From the NCBI GenBank assembly GCA_025454095.1, contig JALOPC010000110.1, positions 1-11,636 on the forward strand: DNA of 11,636 nucleotides, in the 5' to 3' direction. The notes beneath the pieces were generated by a model, which ran no database searches, had not been told where the DNA came from, and saw only the letters and a list, made by a program, of their open reading frames with translations. A program made the position numbers and the translations under genes. The stretch is from Syntrophales bacterium (GTDB lineage Bacteria > Desulfobacterota > Syntrophia > Syntrophales > UBA2192). Below are positions 1 through 5,394 of the stretch, one piece after another (positions within the stretch are counted from its first letter, which is position 1; each line of letters opens with the position of its first letter).

Positions 1-1
1 C

Positions 2-205
2 CCGAAGGTCCGCGAGATCGCCCTGCGCGGCTACGACCAGGGGGTCTGGATCACGGACCGGCCGGCCAACCACCTCAAGCCGGAGATGGAGGCGGCGCGG
101 CGGAAGCTGGGGGAGCTGGCCCGGACCGAGGAGGACGTCCTGACCTGCGTCCTCTACCCCGCCTCGGGGGAACAGTTCCTGAAGAAAAAGTACAGCAGGG
201 AGTAG
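2..205 (+). CDS. C-terminal end of biotin-dependent carboxylase carboxyltransferase subunit (pyruvate carboxylase B / oxaloacetate decarboxylase alpha type), 5' partial
   Basis: An open frame runs in from the left edge (codon start at base 2) and gives 67 residues before a TAG at 203-205. The peptide reads PKVREIALRGYDQGV early on and has the tail EEDVLTCVLYPASGEQFLKK. The segment 'EDVL(T/S)..L(Y/F)P' just before the C-terminus is what I recognise from the PYC_OADA carboxylase domain that follows the HMGL-like TIM barrel in PycB, OadA and 5S transcarboxylase subunits; these transfer CO2 between carboxybiotin and pyruvate/oxaloacetate in the cytoplasm. The chain ends without a biotinyl (MKM) domain, so biotin would sit on a separate subunit. 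Only the tail is visible and substrate cannot be decided. An alternative is another member of the same transferase family. Confidence 0.6.
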   Translation, partial: PKVREIALRGYDQGVWITDRPANHLKPEMEAARRKLGELARTEEDVLTCVLYPASGEQFLKKKYSRE

Positions 206-234
206 CGACACGATTCGAGAAAGACGACGCGGAT

Positions 235-264
235 TCACGCAGAGATCGGCCAAGCGCTGCGTGA
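235..264 (+). terminator. Inverted repeat just after the carboxylase gene, possible transcription end
   Basis: TCACGCAG (235-242) and CTGCGTGA (257-264) are perfect 8-bp complements around a 14-nt loop, 30 nt after the carboxylase stop. No T-tract follows on the plus strand, so this is at best a weak or Rho-assisted terminator. Orientation is inferred from the upstream gene. Confidence 0.3.
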
Positions 265-356
265 CGGTGCATGCATCCCCCTTCCTGCAGCAACCGGCAT
301 GGAACGGGATGACCGCATTGCACATGACGATGGACGAGGATGCGATTTGACATGCA

Positions 357-384
357 GAAGGCAGAGCCCGACGACTCTGCCTTC
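357..384 (-). terminator. Hairpin downstream of the phasin-like gene
   Basis: GAAGGCAGAG (357-366) and CTCTGCCTTC (375-384) form a perfect 10-bp stem with an 8-nt loop. It lies 34 nt after the stop of the minus-strand phasin-like gene, where a terminator is expected. The sequence following on the minus strand (TGCATGTC...) lacks a real U-tract, so termination efficiency is uncertain. Confidence 0.5.
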
Positions 385-417
385 GCCCTGTCCTGCGTCC
401 GGCAGATTTTTCCCCGT

Positions 418-672
418 TCAGGGGGTACCCCCGACAATATCGTCGAGTTTCTCGAAGTGGTCTTCAACCGCATCCAGATACGTCCTCTGGATGGATTTGT
501 ATTTCTTGGCCCAGTCCCTTACCATATTCAGGGACCCCTCCTGCAAAACGCCGCTTTTCTGGATCATCTCCAGCATCGTCTCCCCCTGCTCCTGCATGGC
601 CGCCATCGACTTCATGTACGCTTCCCATTGCGTCTTCCAAAACCGCAAAATCTCTTTCGATGCGTCTTTCAT
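418..672 (-). CDS. Small phasin-like / PHA-granule-type helical protein
   Basis: 84 residues, start ATG at 670-672 preceded by a strong GGAGGT 9 nt upstream. The sequence is almost entirely charged amphipathic helix with aromatic residues spaced along it (ILRFWKTQWEAYMKSM near residues 8-22, later RDWAKKYKSIQRTYLDAVEDHF), with no membrane span or signal peptide. This pattern, and phrases such as 'FW..QWEAYMKSM' and 'FEKLDDI', resembles short phasin-like proteins and the N-terminal part of PhaE-type polyhydroxyalkanoate synthase subunits, which coat storage granules or support PhaC. No phaC or phaR gene is in the window, so a storage role is inference. It stands alone, with a hairpin terminator after it. 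Alternative: an uncharacterised coiled-coil protein. Confidence 0.6.
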   Translation of the reverse strand: MKDASKEILRFWKTQWEAYMKSMAAMQEQGETMLEMIQKSGVLQEGSLNMVRDWAKKYKSIQRTYLDAVEDHFEKLDDIVGGTP

Positions 673-1021
673 GGCCCGCTACCTCCTTTCTTCTCGATGT
701 TTCAGGCTGCGGCCCGGAATACCCCTTTCAGCCGCATCCCTCGTTTTTACTGTCACGACCACACCGCCTCGAGCCCGCCGGCGAATGCACCCGCCCGGGT
801 AAACGGCAAGAGGCGAATCACGATCGGCAGGAACGCAGGAGAAAACGACCCAAACGGTGTGACGAGAAGAATCGATTCGGATTGAACACGGAAACCCGGG
901 GGCGAGCGGAACCCTTCTGTAAAAAATATACGCGGGCGGCAGGGAAAAGCAATGGGCTCGACGACGCGCGGCGGACTCAACCGGGAACCCGGTCCAGGCA
1001 TGCTGAGGTGCCCGTAAAACA

Positions 1022-1060
1022 GATGCGGACGTTGCTCCGCGCAACGGATCCCGTCCCATC
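1022..1060 (+). other. Putative structured RNA hairpin upstream of the FNT gene
   Basis: GATG (1022-1025) pairs with CATC (1057-1060), GGACG (1027-1031) with CGTCC (1052-1056), and TTGC (1032-1035) with GCAA (1041-1044) around a TCCGC loop. This leaves one bulged C on the 5' side and a 7-nt bulge on the 3' side, giving 13 base pairs in about 39 nt. It lies 164 nt before the FNT start. No T-tract follows, so it does not look like a terminator. Function unknown; GC-rich sequence forms chance hairpins easily. Confidence 0.3.
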
Positions 1061-1149
1061 AGCGCATCTCCTATGCCCCCGTCAGACCCCGTCTGCCGAG
1101 GTCTCACCGGGCATTCCTACCCCGTTTTCAGACGGCCGCCGATTTCCCG

Positions 1150-1169
1150 ATGACGGAAAACGTCATAAT
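1150..1169 (+). promoter_or_regulatory. Dyad operator candidate and possible -10 upstream of the FNT channel
   Basis: ATGACG (1150-1155) and CGTCAT (1161-1166) are perfect inverted half-sites separated by GAAAA, a spacing typical of a dimeric regulator site. The right half runs into CATAAT (1164-1169), a reasonable -10 hexamer; no good -35 is visible at 16-18 bp, which would suit an activator-dependent promoter. The FNT start is 54 nt after the hexamer. The regulator is not identifiable from sequence. Confidence 0.3.
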
Positions 1170-1223
1170 AGAAGACAGCCGGCAGACCGAAGGGCCTGCC
1201 ATCTCACTGAACAGGAGAAACCC

Positions 1224-2051
1224 ATGGCCAATAAACCGGTCGAAATTGTCGAGTTGGCAGGAAATGCGGGGGTGTACAAGGCAAACCTCGGCACCTCCAA
1301 TTTTCTGGTACGGAGTTTCATGGCGGGCCTCTTCATCGCAGTGGGTGCCGCACTGTGCACCGTCTGCGGCACGGGGGTGGAAAAGACCCTGGGCCCGGGC
1401 TTCAAGGCCCTGGTGGGGGGCGCGGTCTTCCCCGTGGGCCTCATCGCCATCGTCCTGACGGGCATGTCGCTCTTCACGGGCGACACCATGCTCATCCCCA
1501 TGGCGGTGTTTCAGAAGAAGACCACCTGGGACAAGGTCTTCAATGCCTGGTTCTGGGTTTACATCGGGAATTTCGTCGGTTCCATCTTCTGGGCGTACCT
1601 GATGGTGGTCGGTCCCCTGACGAAAGGGGGGGGGGCCGAACTGACGGTATTCGGACAGAACGCCATCGCGATCGCGGAAGCCAAGACCCTCCCGTACATC
1701 GCGACGGGCACCCTCGGGCTCTGGTCCGCGTTCATGAAGGGCATCGCCTGCAATCTGCTGGTCAACGTCGCCATCCTGCTGGCGTTCGCGTCGAAGAACA
1801 TGATCGGGAAATTCTTCGGCATCTGGTTCCCCATCATGGCCTTCGTCGCCTCGGGGTTCGAGCACTCCGTGGCGAACATGTACTTCATCCCCACGGGCAT
1901 CATGCTGGGGGCCAATGTCTCCTGGGCGCAATTCGTCCAGTGGAACCTGATCCCGGTGACGCTGGGAAACATCGTCGGCGGATTCATCTTCATCGGCGCG
2001 GTATACTTCTATTCCTTCAAAAAAGAACTTTCCTCGATGTCGCCCACGTAA
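1224..2051 (+). CDS. Formate/nitrite transporter (FNT) family channel
   Basis: 275 residues, the usual length for the family. ATG at 1224 follows AGGAG 8 nt upstream and the protein then begins MANKPVEIVEL; frame extension upstream is shadow sequence. FNT proteins are pentameric inner-membrane channels that move formate, nitrite, hydrosulfide or acetate. Visible hallmarks: the 'LVRSFMAGLFIAVGA' first signature (28-42); 'GGAVFPVGLIAIVLTG' leading to SLFTGDTM (82-89); the conserved Lys in MKGIACNLL (K172); and the pore His in GFEHSVANMYFIPTG (H214). About six hydrophobic segments are present. In many FocA/NirC proteins the pore loop reads ELFTGN; here it is SLFTGD, so substrate choice is open. 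It is monocistronic, with a clear terminator downstream. Substrate is inferred only; formate is plausible for an anaerobe. Confidence 0.9.
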   Translation: MANKPVEIVELAGNAGVYKANLGTSNFLVRSFMAGLFIAVGAALCTVCGTGVEKTLGPGFKALVGGAVFPVGLIAIVLTGMSLFTGDTMLIPMAVFQKKTTWDKVFNAWFWVYIGNFVGSIFWAYLMVVGPLTKGGGAELTVFGQNAIAIAEAKTLPYIATGTLGLWSAFMKGIACNLLVNVAILLAFASKNMIGKFFGIWFPIMAFVASGFEHSVANMYFIPTGIMLGANVSWAQFVQWNLIPVTLGNIVGGFIFIGAVYFYSFKKELSSMSPT

Positions 2052-2070
2052 CATCGGCCCTGCAAACCCG

Positions 2071-2125
2071 AAGCCCCCGCATGACCGGCCTTCCAGGACT
2101 CCGGCAATGCGGGGGCTTTCGTTTT
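2071..2125 (+). terminator. Rho-independent terminator of the FNT gene
   Basis: AAGCCCCCGCAT (2071-2082) and ATGCGGGGGCTT (2107-2118) are a perfect 12-bp stem; the 24-nt interior can fold further through CCGG/CCGG. The sequence TCGTTTT follows at 2119-2125. It begins 20 nt after the FNT stop. The convergent thioesterase ends at 2169, so the same hairpin may also stop minus-strand transcripts, though its U-tract on that side is poor. Confidence 0.8.
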
Positions 2126-2168
2126 GCCCTTTGCGGCGACGGCAGGGCCCGGCGAACGGAACGGACGG

Positions 2169-2588
2169 CTACAGAAACGGCAGGGGGTCGTCCCTGCGAT
2201 AGGCCGTGGCCTGGCAGGACGCCATGAGTTCGCCGGGAAGGTTGCGGACTTCGATCAGGAAGTGGCTGATTCGGCGGGACCGGTTGAGGAGCTTCGCCTC
2301 GGCCTGGAGGACGTCCCCTTCGTTCGGGGCCTTCACGTAGGAGATGCTTACGTTGAGGGCGATCTCGATCCGGCCGCTGGAATTCGAGGCGAACTGGAAC
2401 GCCTCGTCGATGAGCGAGAAAAGTGCGCCGCCGTGGCAGCGCCCGTAGATGTTGCGGTGCCTCTCCGTGAAGGTCATCTGGACGAGCGCGTAGCCGTCAT
2501 CGACCTTCAGCAGTTCGAGACCCAGCATCTTCGCATAGGGCTCATCCTTCGCCCGCCCGCGCAGGGCCTCGAAGACCTTCTCGCTCAT
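2169..2588 (-). CDS. PaaI-family hotdog-fold acyl-CoA thioesterase
   Basis: 139 residues, normal length for a single hotdog domain. The ATG at 2586-2588 is preceded by GGAGGGGG. The family signature is plain: NIYGRCHGGALFSLIDEAFQFA (about 46-67), with the HGG turn at 52-54 and D61 at the position of the catalytic acid known in PaaI-type enzymes. These cytosolic homotetramers hydrolyse acyl- or hydroxyphenylacetyl-CoA thioesters and relieve CoA trapping. It lies on the same strand as, and 180 nt downstream of, the ACT-paaK operon, which supports a role in releasing arylacetyl-CoA, but repeats separate them and it may be transcribed separately. Exact substrate unknown; a general acyl-CoA thioesterase is the alternative. 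Confidence 0.85.
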   Translation of the reverse strand: MSEKVFEALRGRAKDEPYAKMLGLELLKVDDGYALVQMTFTERHRNIYGRCHGGALFSLIDEAFQFASNSSGRIEIALNVSISYVKAPNEGDVLQAEAKLLNRSRRISHFLIEVRNLPGELMASCQATAYRRDDPLPFL

Positions 2589-2605
2589 GTCCCCCTCCTA
2601 AAATG

Positions 2606-2652
2606 AAATCCCCCTTCGTCCCCCTTTGCCAAAGGGGGAAAGAGGGGGATTT
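2606..2652. repeat. Large imperfect palindrome of C/G runs between thioesterase and ACT genes
   Basis: The left arm (2606-2627) has the form AAATCCCCCT-NNN-TCCCCCTTT and the right arm (2631-2652) is its complement at 19 of 22 positions, with a 3-nt centre. Two runs of five C in one arm face two runs of five G in the other. This looks like a dispersed intergenic palindrome (REP or small MITE-like) rather than a terminator, since it sits just upstream of the thioesterase RBS. Copy number elsewhere in the genome cannot be seen here. Confidence 0.6.
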
Positions 2653-2661
2653 TCTCAACAA

Positions 2662-2705
2662 CCGATACCCGAGACCCTAGACCCGATACCCTGCTGAGGG
2701 TACGG
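2662..2705. repeat. CCGATACCC direct repeat with adjoining hairpin
   Basis: CCGATACCC occurs at 2662-2670 and again at 2683-2691, with the related GAGACCCTAGACC between them. The second copy also forms the left arm of a hairpin: TACCC (2687-2691) with GGGTA (2698-2702), extended by CCG (2683-2685) with CGG (2703-2705) past one bulged A. It appears to be the second of three repeat units packed between the two genes. Confidence 0.45.
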
Positions 2706-2726
2706 GGATTCGTCCCCCTCACCCCG

Positions 2727-2750
2727 CCCTCTCCCTCGCAGGGGAGAGGG
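2727..2750. repeat. CCCTCTCCC hairpin repeat
   Basis: CCCTCTCCC (2727-2735) pairs with GGGAGAGGG (2742-2750) around a 6-nt loop, embedded in CCCTCACCCCGCCCTCTCCC. Sequences of this form recur as intergenic repeats in many GC-rich bacterial genomes. It lies 18 nt after the stop of the ACT gene and could also act as a weak 3' end for the paaK-ACT transcript, but no U-tract follows on the minus strand. Confidence 0.55.
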
Positions 2751-2768
2751 AGATCAAGGAAAGGGTCA

Positions 2769-3203
2769 TTAGAGGCTGTAAACCTTCTCCCCCGGCAACA
2801 CGGTAAACCCGCTCTTCGTCAGGATCTCGATGGCGCGGTCCGTCGCGTTGAACCGGAAGATGATGATCGCGTGCTCGCCGCTTCTCTCCACGTAGGCGTA
2901 CATGTACTCCACGTTGATGCTTTCCTTCGAGAGCGCCTCGAGGATGCTGTGGAGCCCGCCCGGACGGTCGGGCACCAGCACGGCGACGACGCTCGTGCGC
3001 CCCACGGTGAACCCGTTCTCCTTGAGGACCTGCTTGGCCTTTTCCGCGTCGTTGACGATCAGGCGCAGCACCCCGAAATCGGAGGTGTCGGCGAGCGAGA
3101 GGGCCCGGATGTTGATGCCGGCGTCCCTCAGCACGCGCGTGACGAATTCCAGCCCGCCCGGCTTGTTCTCCAGAAAGATGGATATCTGCTCGACCTTGTT
3201 CAT
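2769..3203 (-). CDS. Tandem ACT-domain protein paired with PaaK
   Basis: 144 residues; ATG at 3201-3203 preceded by AAGGGGG. An in-frame extension upstream exists but reads as shadow of paaK, so this start is preferred. Two ACT folds are seen: residues about 4-68 ([20 protein letters not shown], then [11 protein letters not shown]) and 72-140 ([20 protein letters not shown], then [11 protein letters not shown]). Each has the 'N/D-(R/K)-PGGL' loop before the first helix that binds amino acids in ACT regulators. It starts 23 nt after the paaK stop, so it is co-transcribed. Such proteins occur beside arylacetate-CoA ligases in anaerobes, where an allosteric role sensing an aromatic amino acid or its breakdown product is a reasonable inference. 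No catalytic domain is present. Confidence 0.88.
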   Translation of the reverse strand: MNKVEQISIFLENKPGGLEFVTRVLRDAGINIRALSLADTSDFGVLRLIVNDAEKAKQVLKENGFTVGRTSVVAVLVPDRPGGLHSILEALSKESINVEYMYAYVERSGEHAIIIFRFNATDRAIEILTKSGFTVLPGEKVYSL

Positions 3204-3226
3204 GGGTGCACCCCCTTCGTGCGGTC

Positions 3227-4534
3227 TCAGATGGTTCGCTTGTCGATGACGCGCTTCGCCTTGCCCTCGAAACGCTGGATCGTCTTGGGCTCCACGAGCT
3301 TCACCTTGGTCGAGACGCCCAGGTAGTCCTTGATGTCCTTCGTGATGCGGCGGCTGAGCTGCTGCAGCACCTTCACCTCGCCCGTCTCGGCGAAGACCTT
3401 CTCCCCGACCTCGACCTGCACCTCCAGGGTGTCGAGATTGCCCTCGCGGTCCACGACGAGCATGTAGTGGGGCTCGATGCCCGGGATGTTGAGCAGCACG
3501 CCCTCGATCTGGGAGGGGAACACGTTGACCCCGCGGATGATCAGCATGTCGTCGCTGCGGCCCGTGACGCGGTCCATGCGCACGAGCGTCCGGCCGCACC
3601 GGCAGGGCGCCTTCACCAGGCGGGAGACGTCCCGCGTGCGGTAGCGGATCAGCGGAAAGGCCTCCTTGGTCACCGTGGTGAAGACCAGTTCGCCGACCTC
3701 CCCCTCGGGCAGCACCTCGCCCGTTTCGGGGTTGATGATCTCGGCGATGAAGTGGTCCTCGAAAATGTGGAGGCCCTGTTTGGCTTCGAGGCACTCCATG
3801 GCGACACCGGGCCCCATGACCTCCGAGAGCCCGTAGATGTCGAGGGCCGTGATATCGAGCTTGTTTTCGATCTCCTGGCGCATCTTCTCGCTCCAGGGCT
3901 CGGCGCCGAGGACGCCCACGCGCAGCTTCAGGGCGCGCATGTCGACGCCCATCTCCTCGCCCTGCTCGGCCAGGTAGAGCGTGTAGGAGGGGGTGGCGCA
4001 GATGGCGGTGGGGCCGAAGTCCTGGAGGATCATGATCTGGCGCTTCGTGTTGCCGCCCGAGATGGGGATGACGCTGGCGCCGAGCTTCTCGGCCCCGTAG
4101 TGGGCCCCGAGGCCGCCCGTGAAGAGGCCGTAGCCGTAAGCGTTGTGGATGATGTCGTTCTTCGTCAGGCCCGCCATGACGAAGCACCGGGCCATGAGCT
4201 CGGACCAGGTTTCGATGTCGCGCTTCGTGTACCCCACGACGGTGGAGCGGCCCGTGGTGCCCGAGGAGGCGTGGACCCGGACCACACTCGACATGGGAAC
4301 GGCGAAGAGGCCGTAGGGGTAGTTGTCCCGCAGGTCCTGCTTGGTCGTGAAGGGAAACCGCTTCAAATCGTCGAGGGACCGGATGTCATCGGGTTTGACG
4401 CCGGCGTTGTCGAAGGCCCGCTTGTAGAACCCCACGGTGTGGTACACGCGCTGGACCACCTGCTGGAGCCTCTTGACCTGCAACGCCTCCAGCGCCTCGC
4501 GCGGCAGCGTCTCGAATTCTTCGTTGTAGATCAT
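3227..4534 (-). CDS. paaK: Phenylacetate-CoA ligase family enzyme
   Basis: 435 residues, full family length. ATG at 4532-4534 follows GGAGG and GAGGGGA. It would activate phenylacetate or related aryl acids to CoA thioesters using ATP (AMP-forming) in the cytoplasm. Motifs: P-loop-like [11 protein letters not shown] (88-98); ATPSYTLYL (180-187) in the adenylate core; [17 protein letters not shown] (232-248) of the PaaK type; RYRTRDVSR (297-305) followed by the Cys-X-Cys-Gly CRCGR (311-315) typical of PaaK; and [20 protein letters not shown] (325-344), the hinge to the small C-terminal domain. First gene of a two-gene operon with the ACT protein, behind a sigma70-like promoter. The true acid (phenylacetate, indoleacetate, other arylacetates) cannot be told; no paaABCDE, epoxidase or indolepyruvate oxidoreductase gene is in the window. 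Confidence 0.92.
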   Translation of the reverse strand: MIYNEEFETLPREALEALQVKRLQQVVQRVYHTVGFYKRAFDNAGVKPDDIRSLDDLKRFPFTTKQDLRDNYPYGLFAVPMSSVVRVHASSGTTGRSTVVGYTKRDIETWSELMARCFVMAGLTKNDIIHNAYGYGLFTGGLGAHYGAEKLGASVIPISGGNTKRQIMILQDFGPTAICATPSYTLYLAEQGEEMGVDMRALKLRVGVLGAEPWSEKMRQEIENKLDITALDIYGLSEVMGPGVAMECLEAKQGLHIFEDHFIAEIINPETGEVLPEGEVGELVFTTVTKEAFPLIRYRTRDVSRLVKAPCRCGRTLVRMDRVTGRSDDMLIIRGVNVFPSQIEGVLLNIPGIEPHYMLVVDREGNLDTLEVQVEVGEKVFAETGEVKVLQQLSRRITKDIKDYLGVSTKVKLVEPKTIQRFEGKAKRVIDKRTI

Positions 4535-4571
4535 AATCCCCTCTTCCCTCCTCGGTGTGTAGTCAAGACCG

Positions 4572-4594
4572 AAAAACAGCTCGCACTATAGCTG
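4572..4594 (-). terminator. Weak terminator-like hairpin after the PsiE-family gene
   Basis: On the minus strand CAGCT (4594-4590) and AGCTG (4581-4577) flank an 8-nt loop and are followed directly by TTTTT (4576-4572). Placement 26 nt after the psiE-like stop is right, but the stem is only 5 bp and it overlaps the paaK promoter, so it may be chance. Confidence 0.3.
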
Positions 4595-4612
4595 AAATCG
4601 TTTTCCTTTCAA
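4585..4612 (-). promoter_or_regulatory. sigma70-type promoter of the paaK-ACT operon
   Basis: On the minus strand TTGAAA (4612-4607) and TATAGT (4590-4585) are separated by 16 bp, matching 5/6 and 5/6 of the sigma70 consensus. Transcription would start near 4578 and leave a leader of about 44 nt ending in the paaK RBS. Confidence 0.55.
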
Positions 4613-4619
4613 AGCGGAT

Positions 4620-5057
4620 TTACGCATCCCGACGCTCCGGCGCACAGATGCTGCCGTCCCGGTAGCAGCGCTTGATGTAGACGTACCCGCCGGCCAGGGC
4701 GACGATGATCACGCCGATCCCGATGAGCTTGAGCCCGTCGAGGTCCTTCACGTCGAGGATGATGACCTTGCGGGCAATCGCGATAATCGCCACCGTCATG
4801 ACGACCTCGACGTGGACGAGCCTGTGGTCCAGGTACATCCGGATCGATTCCAGGAGCTCGATGCCGATCAGGACGAGCAGGAACATGCCGAAGATTTCGA
4901 GCAGGCGGTTCACGTCGAAGAGCAGGTACGGGGGCGTGCTGAGATCCTTGACGATGATCCAGGCCAGATCGAGGGATGCGAACAGAACGACCAGGGCCAT
5001 CATGATGACCAGCGATCGGACGACGATGCCTTCCAGCTTTTCCAGGTATTTGAGCAT
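4620..5057 (-). CDS. PsiE-family (phosphate-starvation-inducible E) membrane protein
   Basis: 145 residues; ATG at 5055-5057 with GGAGAG 9 nt upstream. Four hydrophobic segments are visible at about 14-36, 50-68, 83-101 and 109-127. The signature of the family is the central block ELLESIRMYL (67-76), then VEVVMTVAIIAIARKVIILD (83-102), where charged residues sit close to membrane spans. PsiE-type proteins are small inner-membrane proteins induced by phosphate limitation in E. coli; their biochemical role is unknown. The gene is divergent from the copper operon and upstream of paaK on the same strand; I see no Pho box and no functional link to either. The family call rests on this motif pattern. 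Confidence 0.75.
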   Translation of the reverse strand: MLKYLEKLEGIVVRSLVIMMALVVLFASLDLAWIIVKDLSTPPYLLFDVNRLLEIFGMFLLVLIGIELLESIRMYLDHRLVHVEVVMTVAIIAIARKVIILDVKDLDGLKLIGIGVIIVALAGGYVYIKRCYRDGSICAPERRDA

Positions 5058-5135
5058 GGTGCGGTCTCTCCGGGATTTGTTGAGCCTTTCCGGGTAGTTC
5101 TACCACAACCGCGGGGAAGAGCAAAGGATTTGTGT

Positions 5136-5164
5136 TTGGAATCGCTCGAGACCGTGCTTATAAT
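5136..5164 (+). promoter_or_regulatory. sigma70-type promoter of the copper-efflux operon
   Basis: TTGGAA (5136-5141) and a perfect TATAAT (5159-5164) are 17 bp apart. Start of transcription would be near 5171, leaving a leader of about 26 nt that carries the GAGGAG RBS. The spacer is 17 bp, not the 19 bp of CueR/MerR-activated promoters, and no CsoR- or CopY-type palindrome was seen, so copper control, if any, is not evident from the sequence. Confidence 0.6.
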
Positions 5165-5196
5165 GACAGGAAAGGTTTCGAGAAGAGGAGAACCGC

Positions 5197-5394
5197 ATGA
5201 CCATCATTCAGATCAAGGGGATGTCCTGCAGCCACTGCGTCATGGCCGTCACGAAGGCCCTCGGCGGAATCGACGGGGTTCAAAACGTGAAGGTGGATCT
5301 AGCCCGGGGGGAGGCGTCCTTCGACGAGACGAAGCCCGTCGACCGGGCCGTCATCGCGGAGCGGATCCGGAAGGCGGGGTTCGACGTTGCCTGA
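5197..5394 (+). CDS. Single-domain heavy-metal-associated (CopZ-like) metallochaperone
   Basis: 65 residues, the length of one HMA ferredoxin-like fold. ATG at 5197 follows GAGGAG. The metal site is GMSCSHC (8-14), with C11 and C14 as the Cu(I)-binding pair, followed by the family's usual helix and a C-terminal IRKAGFDV. The His between the cysteines is common in CopZ-type chaperones. It would carry Cu(I) in the cytoplasm to the ATPase encoded next. The downstream ATPase starts inside this gene's last codons (8-nt overlap), pointing to translational coupling and near-equal dosage. First gene behind a strong promoter. Other soft-metal ions cannot be excluded. Confidence 0.88.
   Translation: MTIIQIKGMSCSHCVMAVTKALGGIDGVQNVKVDLARGEASFDETKPVDRAVIAERIRKAGFDVA

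Larger units (their letters stand above)
673..1223. other. Long divergent non-coding region upstream of the FNT channel and the phasin-like gene
   Basis: About 550 nt between two divergent starts. Open frames here read as low-complexity Arg/Pro/Gly shadow sequence with no family resemblance, so I call no gene. It contains a 13-bp compound hairpin (1022-1060), a short ATGACG/CGTCAT dyad (1150-1166), and a GTCTG segment (1091-1095) that could pair either with CAGAC at 1083-1087 or with CAGAC at 1129-1133. No convincing sigma70 or sigma54 promoter could be fixed. The length is unusual compared with the tight spacing elsewhere in the window and may hold a leader, a small RNA or a degraded gene. 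Confidence 0.4.

Noticed and set aside
660..1223. N-terminal extension of the FNT channel by 188 residues
   Set aside because: The extension has no hydrophobic or domain pattern, FNT proteins are about 270-285 residues, and an ATG with RBS lies at 1224.
3206..4591. Plus-strand 461-residue open frame opposite paaK
   Set aside because: Composition (Leu, Asp, His, Val, Glu rich) is the usual antisense shadow of a GC-rich gene; the minus strand encodes a complete ligase.
5136..5170. CueR/MerR-type operator at the copper promoter
   Set aside because: Spacer is 17 bp, not 19, and there is no matching dyad between -35 and -10.
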